Assembly (NCBI GenBank): GCA_022701365.1
Contig: JAKUHH010000136.1
Location: 1 to 64,000 of the forward strand
Length of the DNA: 64,000 nucleotides
Direction of reading: 5' to 3'
Source: Mycocentrospora acerina
Lineage: Eukaryota > Ascomycota > Dothideomycetes > Pleosporales
Of the stretch, positions 20,243-32,846 are shown piece after piece. Within the stretch, counting starts at the first letter, position 1. Each line of letters opens with the position of its first letter. The translations under genes were made by a program, and so were the position numbers. The notes below the pieces were generated by a model. That model saw nothing but the letters and a program-made list of their open reading frames with translations. It had not been told where the DNA came from and ran no database searches.

Positions 20243-23200
20243 ATGACGAGTGCTAACGGCAAGGAAAATATCGCCGAGGGCCTGGTGGCGACGTCGTTTT
20301 CGCTGTCGCCGAAAAAGACATCGCGCAAGACGCGCAGCAAGAGCATAGGCCCCGGCGGTCTTGGGGAAGTGGACGCGCCTGCTCTCAAGGAGAGCCATGG
20401 TAATCGTAGGAAGTCGGCCTTTATTCCCGCCGTCAAATCCATTCTGTCCTCTAATGCCGACGACGAGAAAAAGCGCCGTGAGGCCCGTCGTAAATCGCTA
20501 GGTATGTCGCAGCACGTGGTTGCCCCATCGAGGCGTTTCTGACTAGGTCTTTAGCTAGACGGCGTGTCTCCTTCGCTCCTGAGGCTACTCTCCACACCTG
20601 GGACGTGGTTGAGTATCTGCGCGATGCGACCAGCTCGTCTGCTGCCTCCGATGCCACCAGGAGGGCATCGAACATCTCCCAGGCGCCTGCCTCTTCAGAT
20701 CCTGCCGAGCCGCCTTCCACACCCCCTGAACAAGTCGAAGCGCCAACGCCCGAAGCCGAGCCTGCCTCCGCGAGCCAACGTGATCTGCACCAGAAGAAGA
20801 ATCGCCGCAGCTCTGGCATACCGCCCATGAACTTCAACAATCCCGACGATGTCTACTCATCTAGCCCACTGAGTGGAGATAGCCGCTCGTCTGGCGAGAG
20901 TGACTCTGAAGAAGATGCGCTAGAAGACAACCGCACATCTCCCGAGCCCGAGGACTCCTCGCAGAGCAGCGCTAAGCTAGACGCAGCGCTTCGACAAGCT
21001 TCAACTCAAGCAGGAACGCAAAGATTGGACTTTGACGAGGAGGATGACCTATCAATGGATATGGCTGAAGATGAGGTCACGACGTCCTTCCAGCCTTGGG
21101 CAAGGAAGAGCACCGTGCCCCAACACAACACAGCGAACTCCGACACTTTCTCACCACCACAGGATGTCGCGGATGACGAGGAAGACGAAGAAGACATGAG
21201 CATGGATATTACGCGTGCAGTCGGAGGCATCGTCTCGCAGCTGGATTCACAAAGTTCTGACATTGACGAAGATGTGAGCATGGAGCTTACCATGCCTCTC
21301 GGTAGCATCCGAGCGCCCGAGTCAAAAGCGCCAGCAAACAGAAGGAAGAGTCTAAAGCGCAGAGCATCGGTGCTAGAGTCATCGCAAGGAAGCCCAGAGA
21401 AACGCTCTACTAGCCGGCGTACGAGTCTTCGACAACGACGCAAGTCCGAGGAGAACGCACCAGAAGACGCGACCATGGATTTCACTATGGCTATTGGAAT
21501 GATAAAAAAGAACAATTCTGTCACCCAAGAGCAGGATTCCAAAGGCCAGCAAAGCTTGGACGTGTCTCTGGACGATGAGACCATGGACTTCACACTTGCT
21601 GTTGGCAGCATTAGGAGTTTTCCAGAGCCCGAACCAGAGAGCGATGCGGAAGACGAAGATCTTTCTATGGAGTTTACCAAGATTGTTGGACCTGGAATCA
21701 AGCACCTCGATCTGCCAGTCACACCAGCGGCGACACCTGAGGAATCTGCATCTGCGCCACCGAAATTTCCAACACCACAACACTCCGCTGATACCGATCA
21801 TCACAGGAACGAGGTCCCAGAAGTACAAGCCGAGGAATCCAGACCAGAGATGCCTGCAGCTCAGATTACGCCCACAATTTCGACCGATGTCATCTACCCA
21901 ACTCTTGACCCGGGAACCCCTGAAATTGTAAGGCAATACCGTCTTGAGGACATTGAGCCTTCACCATTTGTGGCGAGAGTTCCACAAAGCGCTGAGAAGA
22001 TCGATGGAGTTGTGACCACACCATCAAGCCAAACCCGACCAGCGCCTGTTCCAATTCCAGACGATCCAATCGCTGCCCCGATTCTGAATAGGCGTCGTTC
22101 CTCCCTATCCTCTTTACATTTCAGTCCGCTCAACGCACCGCGTGAAGCAGTAGTCTTGAAGAGCACTGCCCTACTATCAAACCACATCAAACTGCTTTCA
22201 ACACCCAGGAAACAAACACTGCTGTCACCGATGAAACGGGGAATGACGCCAAAAGACACTCAAACTCCTCAAAAGCAGCCAACACCGAAACAGAAGACGC
22301 CAACGCCCAAACAAAAAATGGCAACACCCAAGCAAAAGACACCGACTCCAAAGAAACCAGCGCGCCAAGAGAGCACAAGTCCCAAGAAACGAGTAGTTTT
22401 TGGTGAGCAGCCGCAGCAAGAATTTGTCGAAGAAGATAGCAACGCAGACATGGCTGAAGAAGTGTCTGACGTGGAACGCATCTCGTTACAAGACTTCCTA
22501 GACATGACCAAAATTCGCTTCATGGATCTTAGCACGACCAAGCGGCGCCACACTGCAGCTCCTGCCGCTTTCCACGATATGGAGGTAGAGGAAGGCGAGG
22601 ACTCGTTGGATCGATACGTTGTTGCCGGTGCCTGTACTTTGCCCGAGTACGAACTGTACCAGCATGCGTGCCATGAGATGAAGAAGTACATTTCAGATGG
22701 CCGACACTTTGTTCGAACCATGGAAGCCAATGTTCTTGCCGAAAATCCGTTGTTGTTTAGCGAATACCTTGTTGCTCCTCCGGACCAACGTGCTGTCATG
22801 GATAACCAATTCAAGAACTTGAAGACGAATGCCCGCCTGGAAGCTCGCGGAGAATGGTATACCTGGCGCAGCAACCTTTTGCATGATCTCAAAGCTGGTC
22901 TTCACGGAACAATGGACGGCTTTAAGCGCGATGAGTCGATACTGGCCAATCAAGAACAGCTCCTTGATGCTGTTTTACCTGCTCTGATTGAAAAACAAGA
23001 ACAATTATCAACAGAGCGCACAGCATTGCAGCAGCGTCATGATGAGCTGAACAGCTGTAACCGCGAAGAGTTGGAGCAGGCGAGAGAGAGACTTGTGGCC
23101 GCAGACGACGAGTTGCAAAAGAAGAGGCAACTCCTGGCTCGACTTGAGCAGGAGTTGGCTGACAAGGAAGCACGCATTGAGTCGGTCAAGGAATCCAAGA

Positions 23201-24009
23201 TTGAATGCATCAAGGAGACGAAGGCTGCCGAACGCGTACGCGAAGACTGCCGTGGTTGGTCCACAAGCGAAGTGTACAGCTTGAAAGGTTAGTTGAATCT
23301 GGATTTTTTGTGTAATAAGACTAACAACCCTCAAGCTAAGGTGACTGCTCTTGAGCAAGCTCATGGCTGGAGTATAAGCTCTGCCTCATCTACGAGCATC
23401 ACGATGACTCACATGAATGATCTCGAGCTGTACTTTCAACCCTCTGCCTTTTCAACTGGAGGGTCTACTGCGAACGGATCCATCTCTTTGGCTTATGTTG
23501 GAGATTCGGCAACCCCACACCCCAGGCCATTGACAACAAGCAAACGCTTCTTCCTTCAACTGATCCGGGCGCATTTGCATTGCATCCCTCAGTCTCAGAC
23601 TCGGGTTGCAGAGCTCCTGACTCTGGTGAAGAACAGCTGGGCTACAGCGCTTGCAGTGACTGAGAGTGTCCGCTGGCTTGAACACAACCACATGACTGAG
23701 GAATTTATTCTTTCAGATGAGCGCATGGCCATTGCCGCTTACTTGCTGCTTCCTAGTCTGCAAACCAAGGTCAAGGTGACATTTGATATCGGAGTAAGCC
23801 TTAACCTAGGCGAGGTTGCCACGGACGTTTGCGTCAAGGCCGAGGTTGTGTATGGCGAGAAGTATGGCGAAGAGAAGATGAGTTCTTTCTTGAGGGACTT
23901 TTGCGGGAGCCAAGTGAAGAGCGACAAGGAGGTGACTGTTTGGGCTGACGCGATGGTCGACCTTGCGGCACGACTTAAGAAGACGGGCCGAAAGGGCGAG
24001 CGCAAGTGA
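20243..24009 (+). CDS. spc7: Kinetochore scaffold protein Spc7/KNL1
   Basis: Three exons, 20243-20501, 20555-23287 and 23336-24009 (53- and 48-nt introns), give 1221 aa. The N-terminus has SAFIPAVKSILSS, which resembles the SILK-type PP1 contact, then RRRVSFAPEATLHTWD with the RVSF PP1-docking motif. Six MELT-like repeats follow (forms MDMAED, MDITRAVGG, MELTMPLG, MDFTMAIG, MDFTLAVG, MEFTKIVG) between about 21040 and 21700. When phosphorylated by Mps1, such repeats recruit Bub3-Bub1 for the spindle checkpoint. A low-complexity TPKQK tandem lies at about 22260-22350. RISLQDFLDMTKIRFMDLST opens the C-terminal Spc7 domain, followed by a long coiled coil and a globular RWD-like end that binds the Mis12 complex. 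Function is well supported by this order of motifs. Confidence 0.95.
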
Positions 24010-24881
24010 TTTTTTTTCAATTGTTAACGACCTAGTGACTGATGAATAATGACGGCGTTTTGGCTTTGTTGCGGATCGTCCTGATTCTGGTGTTGATTTT
24101 GGGGCTGATTATGGTGTTGATTCTGGTGCTGAGTTGATTGGTGGGCGTAGATATTTCTGCATGCGATTATACCATTTCTATTGTACTACTGCAAAACTGA
24201 CCCTCTGACCCTGAAACTAATAATTCACAATGTCGTCTTACCATTGCTGTACTTTAGTTGAGTCGTTGAGCATATTGCCGTTCAACCGAGGTTCAAAACA
24301 TTATAGCGTTCAGTTTTCTGTCAAAATTCACCAACATTACAGCACAACCAATTTTTCTTTCTCCGATTTAGTCCTTGTTAATTAAAATTTTCCCCAATCA
24401 CCATCTATATAATAATGACGGTTGCACTACCTGATTTAATGTACATTCTTTCCGTCCATTCGGATAATCTCCTCCCTTTCCTCCCTTGGGTTGGGGGGAA
24501 TTATGTCGTTTGACAGGCGGGATCGGCAGTCTGCCATCTCGGCGTCACTTGACCCGAATTTGGTTTCTCCATGCAGGCAACGTCTCCGGTAGACTACTTT
24601 CTATCGGCCCAACGTAGTTTCTTGCTAGGACTGCGCACTCGTCCCCGCAGTTGCGCGATTCAGGCGACTCCGCAAATAAAAAAAAAAGTGCGGGTTTGCG
24701 GAGGAATGGAGATGATGGATGGATGGTTGGTTGGTTGGTTTAGATGTATATTAATTTGATCTGACATGTATATATATATATATTGAAGTAGCGACGCCTG
24801 TTTTCCCCCCCTTAGCCAGCGAAATCGCGTCCACATACACACTCTCACTCTTTGCCTCACGGAAGAGGAAAAGAGGGAAAG
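24010..24881. other. Intergenic region upstream of the carboxylesterase
   Basis: About 870 bp between the Spc7 stop codon and the esterase ATG. It holds T-rich sequence, a short array of TGTTGATT/TGGTGCTGA-like units at about 24085-24130, and a TATATATATATATATA run at about 24767-24783, roughly 100 bp before the ATG, which could serve as a TATA element. No gene is seen. Confidence 0.55.
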
Positions 24882-26586
24882 ATGTTACTCCCTCAATGTG
24901 CACTCGTGCTTCTCTCGCTCGCGACTCTCGGCACATACGCAGCACCCGCATCTACTACTACTACGTCTTCCAACTCCACAGCCCCGACTGTGAATCTTGA
25001 CTACGGCACTTTTCAAGGTGCTTCCTCCGCGCAATACAACCTCACCTACTACCGGCGCATTCCGTTTGGCGCATCGACCGCAGGGAACAACCGGTTCCGC
25101 GCGCCGCAGCCCCCACCGCGAATTACAAACGGCACGTATGACTCTGACCGAGCGTTTGACATGTGTCCGCAGCGGACGGTCAACGGGTCAGAAGACTGCT
25201 TGTACCTGGGGGTGTACTCGCGACCGTGGGTGAAGACAAGTAGTAGTAAAGACGGAGGAGGGTTGAGACCCGTGCTGCTGACGTTCTACGGCGGGGGGTT
25301 CATCCAGGGGAGCGCGACGTTCACGATCCCTCCCAGTGGGTATCCCGTGCTGGACGTGGACGAGCGGAACGACTATGTGGTGGTGTATGCAAACTACCGG
25401 ACGAATGTGTTTGGGTTCTTGCCTGGGAAGAAGGTCAAAGAAGGGAGGGATGTGGATTTGAATACGGGACTGTTGGATCAGCAGGCGGCGTTGGAGTGGA
25501 TTCAAAAGTATATTCATCATTTTGGGGGGGATAGGCGGGATGTGACGATTTGGGGGCAGTCGGCGGGAGGGGGCAGTGTGGTTGCGCAGACGATTGCAAA
25601 GGGGAATAAGGGGAAGGGGTTGTTTAAGAAGGCGATGAGCAGCTCGCCGTTTTGGCCAAAGACGTATCGGTTTGATGGGCCGGAGGCGGAGGGGTTGTAT
25701 GCGCGGGTGGTGGAGGATGTGGGGTGCAAAGGGGAGGAGGATGAGATCAAGTGCTTGAAGAGTGTGGATACGCAGGCGCTGAGGGATAGCAGCCTGAGGT
25801 TGACTACGAGCCAGCAGTACACGGCGAGCACGTTCACGTGGGGTCCGTTCATCGACGACGAGTTCCTGACCGAGTCGCTGTCGGCTGTTGTGAGGAAAGG
25901 GGAGCTCAATGCGAACACGGTCTTGACGTCGTACAATCTCCACGAGGGAGAGAACTTTGTGCCGCCAGGGTTCCAGAACGTGGCGGGCAGCAACGGGTTC
26001 AACTCGTCTACGGGCAGCTTTGATTCCTGGCTCGTGGGATTTCTACCCGGGTTTGGGAAAAAGGACTTGGACAAGGTAAAGGAATTGTACCCTGTGAGTG
26101 GCGAGGCCGAGGAAATCCGTTGGAACAGCACATATGTGAGGGCGGGGATACTCTACCGCGACCTCGTTCTCGCGTGCCCGGCGTACTGGTTGGCGGACAA
26201 GGCGCAGCGAGGGTGGCTGATTGAGTACACCATTTCGCCGGCCAAGCACGCGTCAGACACGATCTATGTAAGTTGTCTTGTTGTTGCTTTTTTCTTTCTC
26301 TTTCTCCGGGATTGGACTGACAAATTCACAGTGGAATCAAATCAACGCGGTGCAAAAGTCTGACCCGTTGACGTATGAGGGGTACGCGGGCGCAATGGCC
26401 AGCTTCGTGCAAACGGGCGACCCGAATGCGCACAAGACGACCAACACGAGCGTGGTTGGGGTGCCCGGTGTTGGGGAGGGCAAGCAATTCCTAGTGACGG
26501 CCGGAGAATTAAGGCAGGGGAGCATTGGGCAGCTGGAGGCGAGATGTGCATTCTGGCTGGACGCTGGGAAGCGGATACCAATCTGA
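24882..26586 (+). CDS. Secreted type-B carboxylesterase/lipase
   Basis: Exons 24882-26267 and 26332-26586, separated by a 64-nt intron (GTAAGT donor, CACAG acceptor), give 546 aa. A signal peptide is clear: MLLPQCALVLLSLATLGTYA followed by an Ala-Pro-Ala cleavage area. The mature protein shows the alpha/beta-hydrolase carboxylesterase pattern. RRIPFGASTAGNNRF and EDCLYLGVY come first, then the oxyanion-hole YGGGF. Next is the LDQQAALEWIQKYIHHFGGD helix and the nucleophile elbow GQSAGGGS. The predicted catalytic His is in PAKHASDTIY at the exon junction. Several N-x-S/T sequons fit secretion. Such enzymes hydrolyse esters of lipids, polyesters or plant wall components; the substrate cannot be told. 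Confidence 0.9.
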
Positions 26587-26589
26587 TGA

Positions 26590-26870
26590 TGTGGGGGGTA
26601 TGAGAATTATGTAATTAGGGTCTTAGAATTGTGTATCCAGGAGCTAAGAACAGTGCATTATAGTTATAATGATTATGTTATCAGGATCTGAGAATTGCGT
26701 GTTGAGGGCCTAAGAATCGTGTATTTAGGATCTAAAGAATGGTACAAGTACGATCGAAGAACCGTGTAATTAGGATCTAAGAATTGCGTAATCAGGATCT
26801 GAGAAGCGTGTATTTGAGATCTGAGAAGCGCGTATCTAGGATCTGAGAATCGCGTGTTGGAGGGTTGAAG
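26590..26870. repeat. Degenerate minisatellite of about 20 bp units
   Basis: Around a dozen imperfect direct copies of a unit close to GGATCTGAGAATCGTGTATT start right after the esterase stop codon. Copies are most regular between 26670 and 26860 and fade leftwards. A short (GCGAG)n run follows at about 26889-26912. Confidence 0.85.
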
Positions 26871-27343
26871 GATCAGAGGATCCGGGATGCGAGGCGAGGC
26901 GAGGCGAGGCGACACGGGACGAGGGTCGCTAAAGTAGCGTGGCGGGGAAAACGCGAGACAACGTGACCTGGGCGCGGGCTGACGTCGCTGCCAACACACA
27001 CGACACTACAGGGCCAGCTGCCCAACACCCCTAGCAGCAGTCATCTAGTGGATGCTGCAGAGACATCAAACCTGCCTGCTGCCGTCTGGTCTCTCGCCCC
27101 CCTGTTGCACAGGCATGCCCGTGGAATATTAGCTGGCAGACGTGTCTCACCAGTGGCGATGCGGCGGTGACGGCCGCCCAGCCTCCTCCCAGCCATGTTC
27201 TGCACGCGCAACAGCGCCAGCCATCTCAACGGGCCGGCCAAAACAAAACCTGGCAGCATCCGACTGCACATGCGTGACCATGCCCTCGTTCTTCACCACG
27301 CCGACGACTGCGACTCCACCATCCTAGCGTTCTGCCGAGCGTC
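26871..27343. other. Intergenic region upstream of the DUF3433 gene
   Basis: GC-rich, with a (GCGAG)n run near 26889-26912 and no convincing coding frame. It should contain the promoter of the gene starting at 27344. Confidence 0.5.
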
Positions 27344-30230
27344 ATGAGTGTGGATCCCATCAACCACTTCCAGCTCAAGCACACCAACGGTACGCTGCCT
27401 GCCTGCCTGCCCGCCTGTCTGTCTGCCCGCCTGCCCGTGACGCGCACTGGCCCTCGACCACCGACGGCAGACCACAGACCACAGACCCGTAGCTAACTGG
27501 CGTATTTAAGCAGTATCGCGTCCCCGCCTGTCGCACTCTGAATCGCAGCAGAGCGTCGCCGTGTCCCTGACTGCCTCGGAAGGATACTACAGCGCTGCCG
27601 AGAAGGCGTCGAGCAGCGACATTGACATTGACACTGACACCGACACCGACGACCGCGCCCCCCAGGACCATGCGCACCTGCTGAATCTGGCCAACGCCCC
27701 AGCCACCATCAACAACAACACCACCACGGTCGCCACTTCCCTCCGAGGCATTGGCATTCCACGACAGCAGCAGCAGCAGCAGCACAACCACCACCACGAC
27801 CACCACCACGACCACCCCCACAGCCACACCAACATGCGCCCCTCCCAGCGCCGTCCCGACGTCGAACCAGACTCGCAGGCCACCACGCCTGGCCAGGACA
27901 CAACGCCCTACATCCGCTTTGCCATTGACCAGCTCACACGTGACGAGGAGGTTCGAGGCTCGCGCGTCTACCCCCAGGTCAGGCCAGCCGACGATGACGA
28001 CGCCGACGACTCCGACTACCCCGTCGAGAGGATCGTCTCAGACGACGGGCTGGGGTACTTGGCGCACGAGCACGACACACAGCACAGAATGTCCCAGCAT
28101 GCGTCTCCAAAGCCCCGGAGAAAGTCGTCGTCGACTCGGAGGAAGCCGTCGCCCCGGACTGCAGACGCCTACCAGCATCAACCAGCCCCTGCTCCCGTCT
28201 ACACCTCCACTGAAGTCTACGATCCCCCACGAAACCAATCACCATCACAGTCACACCTATACCCCCAACCACAGCCCCACGTATCTCGGGCCCCAAAAGA
28301 TGTCTTCGTGGCCCTCGACCAAACAACCTCGCGACTCCAGTTCCGCCCAGCGGTTCTCCGCTCCACATGGCTAGGCCTCTTCATTTTACTCTGCACCTTG
28401 ATGCTAGCCGCACTCGTTTTCTCTGCCATCTACTCGAACCGAAATGACGGCAGAGGACTCTGGGACTATATCTCGTTTGGCGATGGACGCTACTTTGTCT
28501 ATCAGTATCTCCCAGCCACTGTGGGCATGCTTATTCTGCTGTGGCTCATTCAGGTGCAGACCGCCTTCCAACGGACTATTCCGTTTGTCTCCATGGCTAC
28601 AGGGTCTTCCCGCCAACGCTCCGAGGCCGCATTTCTCCAGTTGTACCCTACACAGTTTCTGCTGCCCCATCTTGAGCATTTCCGCGCAGGTCATCCGCTG
28701 GTTGGTGTGTGCTATGTCATCTTCTGGCTGTTTGCCTGGACGATCCCCCTTCTTGCGTCAAGCTTCAATGTTCGATATGACGAGGAGAGACGTGTCTGGG
28801 TGTGGGTCGCAGTGCAAGGTGTCATCTGGGCTGTCATTGTTCTGTACATCCTGCTCATCTTTGCTTTGGTCTATCTGGCGCTCTTCCTGTTGCGAAAGGA
28901 GACGGGTCTCCGATGGGATCCGCGATCGCTGGCCGACATTATCTCGCTTTTTGAGCGCTCCAACACCACCACTGATTACCAGGGTTCGGAGACGTTCCAA
29001 AAAGGTGATTGGAGTCAGCTCCGCAACCAGGCAGATCGAATCGGATACTGGAGCACCACAAATCACCCCAGTGATGTCTTCTATGGTATTGGCAGAGAAG
29101 GTGGACTGACGAGGAGGTTTACACTCGAGGAGGGACGCATAAAGGAGAAGGCACCCCAGCTAGCCCATGGCACTGAAGATTACTCTGTTCGAATGGACAT
29201 TCGCGATTCTGAAGTTCGGCTGAGATACCTTCCCTGGTATCTCAAGGACACAACAGTTATCGCTTACATTGTCACAGCAGTCGTCTTGCTGGTGACTCTT
29301 TTGGTCGTGAGCTTCATCAAACAAAATGTCCGTATAGGCTTCCTGCCTCTGGTCGAAGCACGAACGAACACGACTGGGTTCTCGGCCTCAAACTTCATCT
29401 ACTCGTTCATCCCTGCTCTCATCGGACAGCTCTTGTTCCTCTCCATTCTGTCGCTCGACTACTCTCTCCGTGTTCTCCAGCCATACATTGCGCTCTCTAC
29501 GAGAGGCGGTGCCACTGCCGAGACATCTCTCCTCGTCGACTATGCCTGCCGCCTCCCCTTCTCGGTCACTCTTGCTGCAGCCGAGAACAAGCACTTCCAG
29601 ACTGCCATCCTGTCTCTTGTTTCGATCGCATCCATCTCCATCCCAATCATCGCAGGTGGATGTTTCTGGACACAATACTACAACAACGAAAACGTTGTGC
29701 GCGTTGCCGCCGATCTCCCAGGCTACTATGCACTCTGCTTCTTCCTCGTCTTCTACACGCTGGGTCTCTTTGCCCTGCTCCCCAACCGCCGCCGTGCAGC
29801 CCTCCCCCACCGCAGCAACACCATTGCCGAAATTACTAGCTGGGTTTACCAATCCCCCATTCTCGCCGACCGCGCCTTTGCCCGCACAGAAACCAAGCCC
29901 GAACTCGTGGCCCGACTTATGGGCGCAACCTACAGGGACAACACATGGACGCGCTCTTTTGCCTCGCTCGTCCGCCCATCCCGCAACGACCTGCGCGCCG
30001 ACTCCCCCACAGATCCAGCGCTTCAGGGACGCCATTCCGCCAACGGGGAATCCGAACCCGAACTCCCTGGCAAAACAAAATATGGCTTTGGCATCCACAT
30101 TGGGCGCGACGGCCTCGAGCACCTGGGCATCGACCGTGTGCAGCGCGGCGGCGACCGAATCGGCCGACAGCTGGTGATTTGGGAGGAGCAGCGCAAGCAC
30201 AAGCGCAAGAGTTGGACGGAGCAGGTGTGA
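27344..30230 (+). CDS. DUF3433 multi-pass membrane protein
   Basis: Exon 1 is 46 nt (27344-27389). A 124-nt intron contains a CTGCC/CTGTC repeat, and exon 2 runs 27514-30230, giving 920 aa. About 270 N-terminal residues are disordered and cytosolic in style, with Asp/Thr runs, a poly-Gln tract followed by a His-rich tract (about residues 85-105), and Ser/Arg-rich segments. The rest holds about eight predicted transmembrane helices arranged as two similar halves. Each half opens with a segment such as RSTWLGLFILLCTLMLAALV or TTVIAYIVTAVVLLVTLLVV, and each has a large soluble loop; this matches the duplicated DUF3433 domain of filamentous ascomycetes. The C-terminus is basic and cytosolic. Molecular function is unknown. 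The 5' exon is inferred from phase and splice consensus. Confidence 0.88.
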
Positions 30231-30896
30231 TGCATTCTTCACATTTTCCACATCTCCCCACATGGGTGCGCACTTCTTGGGGGTCGAGGATGGAAAAAAG
30301 TTACATGTTCTTCTTTTTTTTTCTCTTTTTTTTCAACAGCGAAAGCGAGAGTGGAACGTCTCACCCACTTATGGTATGGTTTCAACGATTCCCACTTGTA
30401 TATGTATTAGCGGCTCTGTTCCTTTTTTTCGTGTCTTGCAGCATTTGTCCTGTCTGCCTGTCTGTCTATTTTAGCGATTTTTTTTGGGATTCCTCACTCT
30501 TATTGGGTGTACCTCTTATAGAGAGAGAGAGTATGTGTGTGAAAGAGGAGATGAGCGAAACGATGGATAATAATTATGACAAAGATGATGATGACGATGA
30601 TATTGGGTTATGAACAGTCAATAGTTGGTTGGTTCCTGCTAGAGTAGATGCTATGTAGATGATGAATACAAGGAGGAAAGGAAGGATGGATGGTCTCAGC
30701 ATAAAGTTTTAATCATTCATATGTGGTTTTTTGAAGTGAAATGAAATGAATTGAGTTTGAACTTGAAATTGTTTGGATTAAATGGAATTGAAATATTTAC
30801 ATGAATCTACACGACTATCATCTTCCTCTACCCTCTAAAATACGATATGGTCTAGTTTTGTCTAAATTATCAAATACTTCCCGATTTAACAAGACA
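30231..30896. other. Convergent intergenic region between DUF3433 and siroheme synthase genes
   Basis: About 670 bp. T-rich runs (30310-30335) are probably the 3' UTR of the plus-strand gene, followed by AT-rich sequence with GA and GT dinucleotide runs near 30523-30541. No gene is seen. Confidence 0.5.
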
Positions 30897-32585
30897 TCAC
30901 TCTGCAACGGCAACGGCACCAGCCCCACTTCCACCCAAAACAGATGCCAACTCGCTCTCTGCGCCCAAGTCATCTAGCCCGTGGAACCCTTCCTCAACAA
31001 CCCATCTCTGATCGTACTTTCGGAGCACCTTGCACGCATGGCCCACGACAAGCAGACCCGGCGGCCGGCTCCCCTCTTCTTCTACGGCAGCACAGACGTG
31101 TTCAAGCGTGGTTCGAATAACCCTTTGATCGGGGCAGGATGCGCGTTCCAGCACAGCGAGGGGGAGATCAATGGGGTATCCCTTTTTGACAAGGCTGTCC
31201 ACTAGATCAGATAGACGATGCAGAGACATGAGCAGGACGACGGTGCGCGACGCGACAAACTCTGGGGGATCGAGTGGCGCACCCTTGCGACCGGTGCCAG
31301 TGCAGATGAGGACTTGGTCGGCCACGCTGCGGTGGGTGGCAGGGATGGCGGCGAAGAGCGGGGCGCTGAGGGCGCTGGTGATGCCCGGTAGGACGGTGGC
31401 AATATAGCCGTGGGAGCGGAAGAAGTCGTATTCCTCGCCACCTCGGCCGTAGATGTAGGGGTCGCCTTGCTTGATGCGGACAACCACTTTGCCCGCTTTG
31501 AGACCCTCGAGGCCCCAGTTGAGAAGCTCTTCTTGGGCTTTGTCGGCGTTGCCAGGGAACTTGCGAGCAATGTGGACGGTTGCGCGGCGGGGGACGAGAT
31601 CGAGGATCGGGGCAGGGACGAGTTTGTCTGCGAGGATGAGGTCGGCTGAGAGAATAGCTTTATGTGCTGCGCGTGTGAGAAGGTCGGGGTTGCCAGGGCC
31701 GGAGCCCGCGAGGATGATGCGGCCTCTTCGTCTTTCAACATTGGTCGTCGTTGGTCCCATCTTGGAGGGGCTGCTGCTGGCAAATTCGCGGAATAACATG
31801 TCAACGTCGGCGTCTGTGATGGTAGCGAGGCGGCGTAGTGGCCAGTATTCACAGATCTGTGACAGCCAGCGCATGCGTCTCCCTCGTGCTGCCTCCTTGC
31901 TTTCTTCCAGGATGAGCTTGTTGAATGTGGCTGGCTGGCCGCTATCCTCCTCTTCTGCTTCGAGATCCTGCGACAGCTCAGCGGCATGGTCTTCCTCCCA
32001 TATGCGCCTTCGTAGTGTGCCTAGTTTCTCGACGGCGTCTCCTATGTGTGGCGGGAGTGAGGCTGCAATCTCGCGTCGAATGCGCGCCGATAATTTACAC
32101 CCTTTCCCAGACGTTGTGACACCGATCTGTAGAGGCCCGTCCGAGTGTGTGGAAAGAAGCGTGAAGGTGCAAAGGTTCGGAGCATCGGCGACGTTGACGG
32201 GGATGCGCAGTCTTGCACACAGACTGGATATGTGGGTGCCTGTGGTAAATCAGACATATGCCGAGCAGACGAGAGGCTGCCACTTACTCTGACCTTGTTT
32301 ACCACCAGAAGTAACAAACACAGCATCAACCACTCTGTCAACCTCGTCGCGACCAAGTGTTGTCAGGTCTTCCTCTGTAAAACTGCGCTTCAGCCACTTG
32401 ACTTGGCCATCCTCAATGCGCTTGGCCAGACCGTAGTGAAGTGTCGCGTCTTCCGGGGCGATGAGGATTGGCCTGGCACCGACCTCGAGAGAGCGTGTGC
32501 AGCGTGCGCCAGCAAGAGGGTTGGACCCAACTATGAGGTGGATATGGGAAGTCGCGTCGACGGCAGTGAGAAGTGCAGGCGCCAT
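30897..32585 (-). CDS. Siroheme synthase: precorrin-2 dehydrogenase/ferrochelatase fused to uroporphyrinogen-III C-methyltransferase
   Basis: Exon 1 runs 32585 to about 32288, or to about 32294 with an alternative donor; exon 2 runs 32239-30897. The N-terminal half (SHIHLIVGSNPLAGARCTRS, TSGGKQG, IPVNVADAPNLCTFTLLS, GPLQIGVTTSGKGCKLSARI) is the CysG-N/Met8-like NAD-dependent dehydrogenase and chelatase. The C-terminal half is an SAM-dependent SUMT (Met1/CobA type): ILAGSGPGNPDLLT, IKQGDPYIYGRGGEE, VLPGITSALSAPLFAAIPATHR. Together they turn uroporphyrinogen III into siroheme, the cofactor of sulfite and nitrite reductases. Two donors in the same phase are possible, GTAAGT (strong) and GTCAGA (weak). 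The weak one gives GGKQGTHISSLC, closer to the family spacing; the strong one adds two residues. Confidence 0.92.
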
Positions 32586-32846
32586 ATTTGCAATTATGTA
32601 GCTGTGACCTGACCCAACAGACGATATCAAGAGAGAAGAGGAAGAGAGGGCAGTACCAGCAGTTTATGAGCAAAAGATATAAACTCTCGCGTGGTCGCGG
32701 GGGCGTGATAGGTGATGCATGCAATCGCGCGATCGGCCGTTAGCGCAATGGCGCAACCCCGCGGAAAAGCTTTTGCAATAGCGGCCCGTGGAGACAGCTG
32801 TGACACGAGCAATTGCCCGCGGTCAGATTGGACAGCGAAAAATGAG

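Noticed and set aside
29388..30263. 291-codon minus-strand frame
   Set aside because: Antisense shadow of the DUF3433 coding exon.
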